Shown piece after piece: positions 36,353 to 45,140 of a DNA stretch of 64,000 bases. This DNA comes from Pelomonas sp052436255 (GTDB lineage: Bacteria; Pseudomonadota; Gammaproteobacteria; Burkholderiales; Burkholderiaceae_C). The position numbers and the translations under genes are program-made. The DNA lies in NCBI GenBank assembly GCA_052436255.1, contig JBQVNP010000001.1, positions 100,773-164,772 on the forward strand, read 5' to 3'. Numbering within the stretch: position 1 is the first letter of the stretch; every line of letters starts with the position of its first letter. The notes beneath the pieces were generated by a model. It had not been told where the DNA came from. It searched no databases and was given only the letters and a program-made list of their open reading frames with translations.

Positions 36353-37084
36353 TCAGACCGCGAGTGGCACTTCCGCCAGCGCCTGTTTGCTCACAGTTGC
36401 CGTCAACTGATAGCCGTCGCCCCAGGCTGTCCGCAGCAGTGCGGGGCGGCGCGGGTCAGCCTCGATCTTGCGGCGCAACCGGCTGACCTGGCTGTCAATG
36501 CTGCGGTCGAAGACTTCGGCGCCTTCGCTGCACAGGTCCAGAAGCCGTTGGCGGGCCAGCACCTCGCCCGGACGCTGCAACAGCACGGCGAGCAGCCGGG
36601 ATTCGGCGGCGCTGAGCGCGAGTCGGCGCCCGTCATCGTGGCTCAGGCTGCGGTCGGAGGGGTCGAAGCACCATTCAGCAAAGCGATAGACCCAGGCCGC
36701 TGTGGCCTGCGTCGCTCGGCCACAGCGGCGCAAAACGTTGCGGATGCGCGCATTCAGCTCGTCAGGCTCGAAGGGCTTGATCAGATAGTCGTCCGCTCCA
36801 GTCTCCAACCCGGCGACGCGGTGTGCCGGAGCAGCCAACGCAGACAACAGGATGACCGGACGCCCTCCGGCCTGCAACTCGCGACACAGAGCGAGACCAC
36901 TACCGTCGGGCAGCATGACGTCAAGCACGATCAGGTCGAAGTCATCGTCTTGCAGTGCATTGCGCGCGGTGGCCAGGTCGGATGCGGCGCGCACTGCAAA
37001 CCCGCGACGTGTCAGGAAGGCCTCCAGCGCGTCGCGGATTTCGGGGTGGTCATCAATGACCAGTAGCCGGCCAGCGCTTGCCAT
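36353..37084 (-). CDS. OmpR-family response regulator (second metal TCS)
   Basis: 243-aa regulator. Acidic pocket D11-D12, phospho-acceptor Asp55 (LIVLDVMLPDGSG), receiver loop YLIKPFEPDELNARIRN and a winged helix with DSQVSRLRRKIE and LLRTAWGDGYQL. Gene order is regulator then kinase, then the RND operon, all on the minus strand; divergent from the TonB receptor with 72 bases between starts. Confidence 0.9.
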   Translation of the reverse strand: MASAGRLLVIDDHPEIRDALEAFLTRRGFAVRAASDLATARNALQDDDFDLIVLDVMLPDGSGLALCRELQAGGRPVILLSALAAPAHRVAGLETGADDYLIKPFEPDELNARIRNVLRRCGRATQATAAWVYRFAEWCFDPSDRSLSHDDGRRLALSAAESRLLAVLLQRPGEVLARQRLLDLCSEGAEVFDRSIDSQVSRLRRKIEADPRRPALLRTAWGDGYQLTATVSKQALAEVPLAV

Positions 37085-37109
37085 AACTTGACAAAGTTTC
37101 AGAAAACGT

Positions 37110-37128
37110 AATGCGTACGATTCTCATT
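37110..37128. promoter_or_regulatory. Fur-box-like site upstream of TonB-dependent receptor
   Basis: A 19-bp imperfect dyad with a perfect right half ATTCTCATT and a left half AATGCGTAC that keeps 6 of 9 bases of AATGAGAAT. It lies 29 bases before the receptor start, where it could cover the promoter. Suggests iron (Fur) or zinc (Zur) repression; the second possibility fits the metal context. Confidence 0.5.
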
Positions 37129-37156
37129 TGAACATACTGTTACTGGAGTTCTTCCG

Positions 37157-39712
37157 ATGGCCCCGCTGCGCCGGACCCGTGGATCGGTGTCCGCTTCCTT
37201 TCGTCTTCAACCCGCTGCCCAGGCCGTCGCCTGCCTGACTCTGGCCGCGCTGTCGGCCCCCGTGGCGGCCCAGACCGCGGCCCAGGCCACCTCTGCAGAG
37301 AACGTGCTGGCGCCGGTTGTCGTGTCTGCCTCTCGCATCGCGCAGAAGATCACCGAGGCACCGGCGAGCATCAGCGTTGTCAGTCGTGAAGAACTCTCGA
37401 CGCGCCCCTACCTGACCCTGCTGGACGCGCTGCGCGACATGGAAGGCGTGGATGTGGGTGAGACCCGTGACAAGGCCGGCGCCGGCACCATCAGCATCCG
37501 CGGCATGGGCGCCGACTACACGCTGGTGCTCATCGACGGCCGTCGGCAGAGCAACGTCGGCGACATCTACCCGAACAATTTCGGTGGCAGCCAGTTCAGC
37601 CACCTGCCGCCGCTGGAGGCGATCGAACGAATCGAGGTCATCCGCGGCCCGATGTCCACGCTGTATGGCTCGGACGCCATCGGCGGCGTCATCAACGTCA
37701 TCACGCGCAAAGTCGGCACGAAGTGGCTGGGCTCGCTGTCGGTCAGCACGACCAAGCAGACCAACGATGCGTTCGGGGACGACAGTACCGCCGATTTCTA
37801 CGCTACCGGACCGCTGGTGTCGGGCCTGCTGGGTCTTGCGGTTCGTGGCAGCTACTACGACCGGGAAGCATCCAATCCCGAGTACGCAGCTTTGCCGCTG
37901 CCGGACGGCACGATGTGGACCCGCCCGCTGGGATTTGGTGGCGGCGGCCGCACTGTAGAGAACGTCGCCAAATCTGGTGGCGCTCGCCTGGCGCTCACGC
38001 CTGCGGCCGGTCACGAGGTCCTGCTGGACTACGACGTGTCCCGTCAGAGCTATGACAACAGCGAGGCCCAGCTGGGAACGCGTGATGGCGTGGACTCGCT
38101 CTGGCGCACTGGCAACAAGGCCACGTTGAGCTACGCGAACCCGTTCTATCGCTCCACCTATACGGGAACGGCGTCCAACCTCTCGACCTGGAACCCGCAG
38201 ACCCTGACGCGAGCCGTCGTGGCCAACCCCGGCTTCGACCCGTCCCGCGCCGTCACATCGAGCAATGCGCCCTTCCGCAACGTCCTGGTCGCCCAGCCTC
38301 GCGTGGGCTACACCGAGCAGCAACGCTTCACCCGTGAGCAGGTGTCGCTGAGCCACATCGGCCGCTTCGATCGTTTCAACACGGAAGTAATCCTCAGTCA
38401 TGTGCAGACTGCCAACCTCGGCCGGTCGCAACCGCTGACCGTGGAGGAGCGCGCCGAGCTGCTTGCCTACATGAAGACGCAGGGCCAGGTGACCGGTGGG
38501 GAGCTCACGGGGGGCATCACCACCGGCGTGCCCAACGCGGCCCAGTCCGCTTGGCTGAACGCCAACCTGCTGCCTCGCGAGCGGCGCACGATGGAAGTTC
38601 GCCAAACCTCGCTGGACGGCAAGGTGGACTTCGAACTGGGCTCGCAGCACTACGTGGTGCTGGGTGCGCAGATCCTCGACGCGAAGATGGAAGACAGCGT
38701 GTTCGGCATGGTCGGCGGCGGCTATCAGACCGGCGTCATCCAGCCCCACAAGCAGTGGGCACTTTTCGCCGAGGACAACTGGGCGATCAGCAAGCAGTTC
38801 ACGCTGACGGCAGGCATCCGCTACGACAACCACAACGTGTTCGGCAGCCGCACCAGCCCGCGCGTGTACGGTGTCTGGAACGCGGCTCCGAACTGGACCG
38901 TGAAGGGCGGCATCAGCACCGGCTACAAGACCCCAAAGACGAGCGACCTCTACCCCGGCGTCACGGGCTTTGGCGGCCAGGGTGTCAGCCCCATGGTGGG
39001 CACGCCCGGTCTGCGGCCGGAAACCAGCGTCAACGGCGAGCTGGCGGTTTACTACGAGACGGCCGCGTTGGCATTCAACGCCACGGTGTTCACGAACCGG
39101 TTCCGCAACAAGATCGCCACGGCAGAGAACGTCCCCAACTGCGAACTCGTCACTGCCGGCCAGGCTTGCGTGGACCTGGGCGTGGGCTGGGCCGACCTGG
39201 GCTACACGGGCTTCAGCCAGAAGCGCAACATCGACCGCGCCGAGGCGCGTGGCATCGAGTTGGCCGGCCGCGTGCAGCTGCCCTGGCGCCTGAGCCTGCG
39301 CGGCAACTACACGTTCACGGATTCGGAGCAGAAGTCGGGCGTCGATGTTGGCCTGCCCATTACCGGCAACCCGGCCAAGCACATGCTGAACACCAGTCTG
39401 AGCTGGAAAACCACCGACGCGCTGAGCACCACACTGCAGATGGAGGCTCGCTCCAATCGCTTCAACAGCCGCAACGCGACAACCGGTGATGTCAGCTACT
39501 ACAAGAACTATCAGGTGCTGCACCTGGCCGCCAGCTACAAGTTCAGCCCGATGCTGACGATCAACGCTCGCGTCAACAACCTGCTGGATCGGGACTTCAC
39601 GTCCAGCCAGTGCTCGCTGGCTGCGACGCAGGACCAGTACAGCTGTGTGGACGACTACCTGACCAAGGACAAGGCACGCAGCTTCTGGATCGGCATGAAC
39701 CTGCGGTTCTGA
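37157..39712 (+). CDS. TonB-dependent outer-membrane receptor
   Basis: 851-aa receptor of the FepA/CirA kind. Signal peptide ends near APVAAQ. The plug domain shows the TonB-box region near VVVSASR, ASISVVSREEL, ISIRGMGADYTLVLIDGRRQ and IERIEVIRGPMSTLYGSDAIGG; the barrel ends in ARSFWIGMNLRF with the terminal Phe. It imports a chelate or ligand with energy from TonB-ExbBD. Divergent from the metal TCS and preceded by a Fur-like site, so both repression by metal and TCS control are possible. Ligand unknown; a metallophore or catechol is likely. Confidence 0.92.
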   Translation: MAPLRRTRGSVSASFRLQPAAQAVACLTLAALSAPVAAQTAAQATSAENVLAPVVVSASRIAQKITEAPASISVVSREELSTRPYLTLLDALRDMEGVDVGETRDKAGAGTISIRGMGADYTLVLIDGRRQSNVGDIYPNNFGGSQFSHLPPLEAIERIEVIRGPMSTLYGSDAIGGVINVITRKVGTKWLGSLSVSTTKQTNDAFGDDSTADFYATGPLVSGLLGLAVRGSYYDREASNPEYAALPLPDGTMWTRPLGFGGGGRTVENVAKSGGARLALTPAAGHEVLLDYDVSRQSYDNSEAQLGTRDGVDSLWRTGNKATLSYANPFYRSTYTGTASNLSTWNPQTLTRAVVANPGFDPSRAVTSSNAPFRNVLVAQPRVGYTEQQRFTREQVSLSHIGRFDRFNTEVILSHVQTANLGRSQPLTVEERAELLAYMKTQGQVTGGELTGGITTGVPNAAQSAWLNANLLPRERRTMEVRQTSLDGKVDFELGSQHYVVLGAQILDAKMEDSVFGMVGGGYQTGVIQPHKQWALFAEDNWAISKQFTLTAGIRYDNHNVFGSRTSPRVYGVWNAAPNWTVKGGISTGYKTPKTSDLYPGVTGFGGQGVSPMVGTPGLRPETSVNGELAVYYETAALAFNATVFTNRFRNKIATAENVPNCELVTAGQACVDLGVGWADLGYTGFSQKRNIDRAEARGIELAGRVQLPWRLSLRGNYTFTDSEQKSGVDVGLPITGNPAKHMLNTSLSWKTTDALSTTLQMEARSNRFNSRNATTGDVSYYKNYQVLHLAASYKFSPMLTINARVNNLLDRDFTSSQCSLAATQDQYSCVDDYLTKDKARSFWIGMNLRF

Positions 39713-39930
39713 GCGGTGCGAGACGTTGCAGCCTGACGGACTGACATGCGCTGCCGCCGCGCCGGCATTGCCGACGGTGGCGTGGCGTCGTTGATCACCG
39801 GAGGGCTGCGTTCTCGACGAGCGAGGCTTTGGACGCCGTGCAGGCGTCTAGCGAAGATCTGCTTGACTCTGGAGCTGCTACAGGGTTTTCAATACACCCT
39901 GTCGCCGCAACCAATCACGACAGATTCGCC

Positions 39931-40293
39931 ATGACCCAGTTCTCCAAACGCATTGCACCTCACGTCGATCAAGAGCTCGCCGAGGCGCGACGCCTTGAGT
40001 CGACGGGTCAAACAGACGCCAGCTTCATCCACCTCGAACGCGCACACGTGCTCGGCCAAGCCTCGACCTTCCACCATGTACGGGTGCATGTCCAGATGCT
40101 TGGCTGGGCAGCTCGTCACCGTGTCTGGAAAGAGATTCGAGGCCAGGTTCTTCGAATCATTGGAGCTGCGACCAAGACCGTGTTCGGCTGGGTGCCGACC
40201 GGCAACACCGGTGGCGCCAACGTCAGTCCATTCAAGCCACTGCCGGTGCCAGCCGAGCTCGCGCGAACGATCGCGGATGCGAAGCGCGGCTAA
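39931..40293 (+). CDS. DUF3703 family protein (copy 2)
   Basis: 120-aa protein, homologous over its full length to the one at 957-1328: APHVDQELAEARRL, HLERAHVLGQASTFHHVRVH, TKTVFGWVPTGNTGGANVSPF and a PVPAELARTI end. Several histidines recur in the same positions. ATG 39931 is the start; the open frame above it does not match the family. It precedes the DsbB/DsbA-like pair by 50 bases, same strand. Function unknown. Confidence 0.85.
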   Translation: MTQFSKRIAPHVDQELAEARRLESTGQTDASFIHLERAHVLGQASTFHHVRVHVQMLGWAARHRVWKEIRGQVLRIIGAATKTVFGWVPTGNTGGANVSPFKPLPVPAELARTIADAKRG

Positions 40294-40343
40294 CGGGATG
40301 ATCGAGAAGTCGTCCCGATGGATCTTTATGCCTGGAGTCGCTC

Positions 40344-40787
40344 GTGATTGAGGCCGTGCCTACGGATAAGACCAGACGGGGTTGGGCACCCTTGTTCGCC
40401 GCCTGGCTGGTCGCGCTGATCTCCTCGCTGGCAGTGCTCTTCGTCGGTGAGATCATGGGTCAGGCGCCGTGCAACCTGTGCTGGTTCCAGCGTGCCTTCA
40501 TGTTCCCGCTGGCCATCGTGCTAGGTCTGGCCGCGCTTCGTACCGATACCGAGGTTTGGCGCTATGGGTTGCTGCTGGCCGTCGGGGGAATGCTGGTGGC
40601 GGGCTTTCACAGCCTGCTGTACCTCGGCGTGATTCCTGAACGCATCGCGCCTTGCAGCAAAGCGCTGTCCTGCACCAGTGCGGACATGACCATCCTCGGG
40701 GGCTTGCCGCTACCCATCATGGCGCTGACGGCCTTTGGCGCCATTGCCGCGCTTCTTCTGATGACCCGCAACAGGACCTCTGCATGA
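40344..40787 (+). CDS. DsbB/BdbC-family disulfide bond formation protein
   Basis: 147-aa four-helix membrane quinone oxidoreductase. Cys43-Cys46 (APCNLCWFQR) forms the first loop pair and Cys104/Cys110 (RIAPCSKALSC) the second, as in DsbB. GTG start at 40344. It would reoxidise the thioredoxin-fold partner encoded immediately downstream (ATGA overlap), passing electrons to quinones. Placement near metal genes fits protection or folding of Cys-containing periplasmic proteins. Confidence 0.88.
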   Translation: MIEAVPTDKTRRGWAPLFAAWLVALISSLAVLFVGEIMGQAPCNLCWFQRAFMFPLAIVLGLAALRTDTEVWRYGLLLAVGGMLVAGFHSLLYLGVIPERIAPCSKALSCTSADMTILGGLPLPIMALTAFGAIAALLLMTRNRTSA

Positions 40788-41449
40788 CCCGACGTACCAC
40801 GATCGTCATCGCTACTGCGTTCATCGCCTTGGCGGCCTTCGCCGCGGCCGTGTTCCTCTATCAGCGCCACGATCGCCAACAAGCGACGGAGCGGGCCGTC
40901 AGGCAGTTCGATGTCATGGTGCGGGAGCACTCGCCCGTCATGGGGCCTGCCACCGCCCCGGTCACCATCGTCGAGTTCTTCGACCCGGCTTGCGAGGCCT
41001 GTCGCGCCTTCTATCCCTACGTCAAACAGATCCTGGCTGACTATCCGCGTGATGCGCGGCTCGTGATTCGGTACGTACCGTTCCACGAGGCGCCATCAGT
41101 TGCGGGGGTCCAGATCCTAGAAGCGGCGCGTCGACAGAATCGTTTCGAGCCTGTCATGGATGCCCTGATGCAGTCCCAACCCGTCTGGGCCAGCCACCAT
41201 GCTCCTGCCACCGAGAAGGCTTGGGACTTCGCGCGAGCCGCCGGTCTGGATCTGGAGCAAGCCCGCGCCTACGTCGCGACGGGCGCGGTCAACAAGGTTC
41301 TGGAGCAGGATTTCGAAGATCTAAAGGCTGTGGGAGTTCGTGGCACGCCCACCTTCTTTGTCAACGGAAAGCCTTTGCTGGAAGCTGATCCCCGCGTGCT
41401 GCGGGACATGGTGAAGAACGAGGCCGCGCGATCCCGACAAACGCCCTGA
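40784..41449 (+). CDS. DsbA-like thioredoxin-fold protein
   Basis: 221-aa membrane-anchored or exported oxidoreductase: hydrophobic N-terminus (IVIATAFIALAAFAAAVFLY), thioredoxin fold with active site CEAC (Cys70, Cys73) in FFDPACEACRAF, and the cis-proline loop GVRGTPTFFVNG. ATG 40784 overlaps the DsbB-like gene stop. Nearest to the DsbA/BdbD group; the CEAC dipeptide differs from CPHC, which changes redox potential. Works as a pair with the upstream protein. Confidence 0.87.
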   Translation: MTRRTTIVIATAFIALAAFAAAVFLYQRHDRQQATERAVRQFDVMVREHSPVMGPATAPVTIVEFFDPACEACRAFYPYVKQILADYPRDARLVIRYVPFHEAPSVAGVQILEAARRQNRFEPVMDALMQSQPVWASHHAPATEKAWDFARAAGLDLEQARAYVATGAVNKVLEQDFEDLKAVGVRGTPTFFVNGKPLLEADPRVLRDMVKNEAARSRQTP

Positions 41450-41481
41450 GTCTTAGCAGTGAAGTGGGCTTGTCTGTGCAA

Positions 41482-42324
41482 TCACCGATCCCGCCACGGG
41501 GCGGGAAGCATGGGCCTCAGCTCCGCTTGGCGTTTATGGAACTCTTCCATCAGCTCTGCAGCAAGCGCGGGATGCTCAATCCACGCGGTGGTTGGCCGGT
41601 CGAAGAACGCTTCCGCGATCCAAGGCACGCCAGCGGCCAGGACCAGACATCCAATCAAGAGCGTGCCCAGGCCATCCAGCCGGGCGCTGACGGCCTCATT
41701 GATCTGTTGGGAGGCCAGACCGAGGATGGACTGGCCAGGGGTCAAGAAGGCGTCGACGATTGCCAGGACCACCGTCGCGAAGGACAGCGTGGCCAGGGCC
41801 AGCTCCGCGCGCCTCGAGGACTCCATCTGAGCTTCCTTCTGCTCCACCTGCGAGAGCCAGAAGCTGTCTTGGTCACGAAGGGCACGGTCGCGGACAACTC
41901 GCAAGAGCACGCTGGAGCCTGACACCCGACTTTCCCGTGGCTGTTCCCGGGGTGCCAGATAGACCTCACTCTGACCGAAGAAGCCAAAAACGGCGTTGAA
42001 GAACGCGTTCTCGAGCGCCTTCAAGAGCTCTAACCCCTTGCGCAAAACCGGCTCGACGATCGCCCTTGCTATCGGAGCCGCGATAGCCATGGCGACAACG
42101 TACGCGATGACGGCGCACAAGCCAAGTCCAAGGGGGGCCTTGGAAAGCAAGGACCAATCCGTCGTGACGACGTTCGTGCCGCGTGCAATCCGCAGACCGA
42201 TGTCCAGGGCGAGGAACGCTGGCAAGACGTGCAGCGCGAATGTGAAGTTGGAGAGTCGCTCGATCGCTTCGCCGGCTTTTCTCACAACATCAACCGCTCC
42301 GCCAGTCTTTTCTGATTCAGCCAT
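41482..42324 (-). CDS. Hypothetical multi-span membrane protein
   Basis: 280-aa protein with four or five hydrophobic segments (LHVLPAFLALDIGL near 32, LGLCAVIAYVVAMAIAAPIA near 68, ALATLSFATVVLAIVDAFL near 175, LIGCLVLAAGVPWIAEAFF near 218) and a soluble charged middle part. Strong AGGAGG ribosome site precedes ATG 42324. I do not recognise the family; convergent with the DsbA-like gene. Confidence 0.6.
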   Translation of the reverse strand: MAESEKTGGAVDVVRKAGEAIERLSNFTFALHVLPAFLALDIGLRIARGTNVVTTDWSLLSKAPLGLGLCAVIAYVVAMAIAAPIARAIVEPVLRKGLELLKALENAFFNAVFGFFGQSEVYLAPREQPRESRVSGSSVLLRVVRDRALRDQDSFWLSQVEQKEAQMESSRRAELALATLSFATVVLAIVDAFLTPGQSILGLASQQINEAVSARLDGLGTLLIGCLVLAAGVPWIAEAFFDRPTTAWIEHPALAAELMEEFHKRQAELRPMLPAPWRDR

Positions 42325-42601
42325 CTGTGACCTCCTGGGTAGTGAAGTCGTGAAGTTAGCTCATCCCAGAGTTCAGTGTTGAGTGATGCACTTGCCGAGG
42401 CCGCCGCCCTCCTGATGGGCTGCTGTGAGGGTGCTGGAGCGTGACCGGTGTAGCAGCGGGCAGCCGGGCTCACAGGCGCAGGTCGGGTGCCTGGCTGGAT
42501 GGGCGAACGCGCAGGGAATGCCGCGGCGTTCATGACTTCCGGCGCATGGCGCGTTCCTAGCGGACAGGCACCAGCGCCGCGGCGGGCGCGTCGTCAAAGC
42601 C

Positions 42602-42991
42602 TCATCGGGTCGTGAGGGCGAAGCGCCATGCAGATGAAGATTGCAGCGCATCTCTCAGCGCCTGTGCGTCTGCGGGGAAAGCGAGATCCAGCTCCGGCGA
42701 ATATAGAGAGCAGTTCAGCTCGATCATCAAGATCAGCCAGCAGTTGAGGAACGAGTCGGCGTCTGACCGTGCGTCAATCCGTGCGGACAACTCGCCGGAC
42801 CCGTCCGCATCGACCACCAAGTCGATACGGTTTCCGCTCTCCGAGCCGTAGACCGACCAGCCGGGCAACATCTGCCACGGCGGGTCGAAACTTTCGGCGA
42901 GCACGGTCTGGGCGCGCCGACACACCAGTGGCGGCAGTGTCCGCTCGCCAGCATTGAACACGGCTGCTACGTCGAACTGCCAAGTCGCCAT
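42602..42991 (-). CDS. Hypothetical cytoplasmic protein
   Basis: 129-aa protein (MATWQFDVAAVFNAGERTLPPL start) rich in Asp/Glu/Ala, with a WQMLPGWSVYG segment and a C-terminal helix; no signal peptide. ATG 42991 has GGAG about 8 bases upstream; an ATG at 43012 is possible. No homologue recognised. The fold has the look of small accessory or immunity proteins, but this is weak. Confidence 0.45.
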   Translation of the reverse strand: MATWQFDVAAVFNAGERTLPPLVCRRAQTVLAESFDPPWQMLPGWSVYGSESGNRIDLVVDADGSGELSARIDARSDADSFLNCWLILMIELNCSLYSPELDLAFPADAQALRDALQSSSAWRFALTTR

Positions 42992-43083
42992 GTGCGTCGC
43001 TCCGGCCGGCATCCAAGCCAGCGATGGGGCAAATCTACTGGATGTCGGTGAATCGGCATGACGTCGCGCGCGCCGAAAAAGAA

Positions 43084-43106
43084 AGCCCCGGCTCAGGGCC
43101 GGGGCT
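43084..43106 (-). terminator. Strong terminator hairpin downstream of mer
   Basis: Perfect 9-bp stem AGCCCCGGC / GCCGGGGCT with a 5-base loop; on the minus strand it is followed by TTTCTTTTT. It lies 318 bases after the merA stop and ahead of the hypothetical gene, so it could end the mer transcript. Confidence 0.8.
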
Positions 43107-43423
43107 GAACCGCCATCGTTGTCACGACTGGCGCCTGCTCAGCAACCGTCTTGGCGGTCAAGCGTTTGCAGCACCCACGTCGTCCGCTTTACAGGGCCTG
43201 GTGCACGTCAATCCTGATCGCACCACCTGGTGCTGTTCACCGCATTTCTGTCATCGCTGCGTGGAACAGTGCCCTGTGTCAGTGGCCGGTTTTGGTGTCT
43301 CCCGACGTTCACCAGGCGATCGACCACTGCCTCTGTTCGAAGCTCGACCGAATGTCGGTTCTTTCTGCCGGCGAACTCACGCATCCGGCCCGTTGCTGCC
43401 GGTCGGCCTTTTGGAGAACTGTG
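43107..43423. other. Non-coding stretch between mer terminator and merA
   Basis: 317 bases with no convincing reading frame. The frames open here give Arg/Ser/Cys-rich products with no family. It may be the scar of a lost mer end (no merD or merE is present) or an old insertion. Confidence 0.5.
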
Positions 43424-45106
43424 TCAGCCGGCGCAGCAGGACAGCTGCGTCACGTCCTTGGTGAAGGTCTGCGCCGCGAGCTTCAGGCCCTCGACCATCG
43501 TGAGGTACGGGAACAGCTGGTTCGCCAGGTCGTGCACGGTCATGCGGGCACGGATGGCGATGGCCGCCGACTGAATCAATTCGCCGGCTTCAGCCGTCAC
43601 CGCCTGCACGCCGAGCAGCCGGCCCGAGCCCGTCTCCGCCACCAGCTTGATGAAGCCTCGCGAGTCGAAGTTAACGAGCGCGCGCGGCACGTTGTCCAGC
43701 GTCAGTGTTCGGCTGTCCGTCTCGATGCCCGCTCGATGGGCTTCTGCTTCGGTGTAGCCGACAGTGGCGACCTGCGGGTCGGTGAACACGACGGCAGGCA
43801 CCGTGCCGAGATCGAGCGCCGCATCGCCGCCGGTCATGTTGACGGCCGCTCTCGTTCCGGCCGCCGCGGCGACATACACGAACTGCGGCTGATCGGTGCA
43901 GTCTCCGGCCGCAAAGATGGCCGGCGCGCTCGTGCGCATGCGATCGTCAATCACGATGGCCCCCTGTTCGTCCACCGCCACGCCGGCGGCTTCGAGGTTC
44001 AGCGCCCGGGTGTTTGGCGTACGGCCTGTGGCCACCAGCAACTGATCGGCGCGGAGTTCGCCGTGATTCGACGTCAACACGAATTGGCCGTCTGCATAGG
44101 CGACGTGGCTCGCCTGCGTCTGCTCCAGCACCTCGATGCCTTCATCGCGGAACGCGGAGGCAACCGCCTCGCCGATGGCCGGGTCTTCACGGAAGAAGAG
44201 CTTGTTGCGCGCCAGGATGGTGACCCGGCTGCCCAGCCGCGCAAAGGCCTGCGCAAGTTCCACGGCCACCACCGAAGAGCCGATCACGGCCAGGCGCGGA
44301 GGAATTGAATCACTTGCCAGGGCCTCTGTGGACGTCCAATACGGCGTGTCCTCCAGTCCGGGGATCGGGGGTAGTGCGGCGCTGGCGCCGACAGCCACCA
44401 GGCAGCGGTCGAAAGGCACTTCTTCTTGGCCGCCATCGCGCAGCGATACCGACAAAGTGCGGCCATCCTTGAAGCGTGCCGTGCCGTGCATCACGGTGAT
44501 GGCCGGCGTGCCGGCCAGGATGCTTTCGTACTTGCCGTGGCGTAGTTCGTCCACACGGGCTTGCTGCTGCGCGAGCAGGCGATCGCGCAGCACGGTGGGC
44601 CTAACAGCCGACACGCCGGCGTCGAACGGGCTTTCGCGGCGCATGTGCGCAACGTGCGCGGCGCGGATCATGATTTTGGAGGGCACGCAACCCACGTTGA
44701 CGCAGGTGCCGCCGATCGTGCCTCGCTCGATCAGCGTGACGCGGGCACCACCCTCGACGGCCTTGAGTGCGGCCGCCATCGCGGCGCCACCACTGCCAAC
44801 AACCGCGACGTGCAGCGGGCTGCCAGCCGCGGGCCGTGCCGAGCCACCGAGCCATTCACGTGCCTTGCCGAGCAGGCCGGTCGGCGGCGCAGCGGGTGCG
44901 TCGTTGGTGTGCTTGGCGCGGTAACCTGCCGCCGCCACCGCGGCCGTCAATGCGGCGAGCGATGTGCCCGCGTCGACCTTGAGGCTGGCCATGCGGTCCG
45001 GATAGGACACCGACACCGAGCGCACGCCGGGCACCTTTTGGAGCGCGTCCTCGACATGAACGGCGCACGATGCGCAAGTCATGCCTTCGATTTGCAACTG
45101 GGTCAT
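43424..45106 (-). CDS. merA: Mercuric reductase
   Basis: 560-aa flavoprotein that reduces Hg(II) to volatile Hg(0) with NADPH. One N-terminal HMA domain carries GMTCASC; the catalytic pair is in GTIGGTCVNVGCVPSK; FAAGDCTDQPQFVYVAA is the FAD site; the C-terminus ends in SCCAG, the cysteines that pass Hg(II) to the partner subunit's active site. Tn21/Tn501 type and complete. Last gene of merTPCA. Confidence 0.98.
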   Translation of the reverse strand: MTQLQIEGMTCASCAVHVEDALQKVPGVRSVSVSYPDRMASLKVDAGTSLAALTAAVAAAGYRAKHTNDAPAAPPTGLLGKAREWLGGSARPAAGSPLHVAVVGSGGAAMAAALKAVEGGARVTLIERGTIGGTCVNVGCVPSKIMIRAAHVAHMRRESPFDAGVSAVRPTVLRDRLLAQQQARVDELRHGKYESILAGTPAITVMHGTARFKDGRTLSVSLRDGGQEEVPFDRCLVAVGASAALPPIPGLEDTPYWTSTEALASDSIPPRLAVIGSSVVAVELAQAFARLGSRVTILARNKLFFREDPAIGEAVASAFRDEGIEVLEQTQASHVAYADGQFVLTSNHGELRADQLLVATGRTPNTRALNLEAAGVAVDEQGAIVIDDRMRTSAPAIFAAGDCTDQPQFVYVAAAAGTRAAVNMTGGDAALDLGTVPAVVFTDPQVATVGYTEAEAHRAGIETDSRTLTLDNVPRALVNFDSRGFIKLVAETGSGRLLGVQAVTAEAGELIQSAAIAIRARMTVHDLANQLFPYLTMVEGLKLAAQTFTKDVTQLSCCAG

Positions 45107-45140
45107 ACAAGGTCTCTTTCGGAGGGAGAGAAGGGGTCAC

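Noticed and set aside
37124..39523. 799-aa open frame on the minus strand opposite the TonB receptor
   Set aside because: It is the antisense shadow of a clear receptor gene in GC-rich DNA; the product is His/Arg/Val-rich with no domain.
43024..43464. 146-aa plus-strand frame downstream of merA
   Set aside because: Arg/Ser/Cys-rich product without a family; it runs over the terminator hairpin and the merA 3' end.
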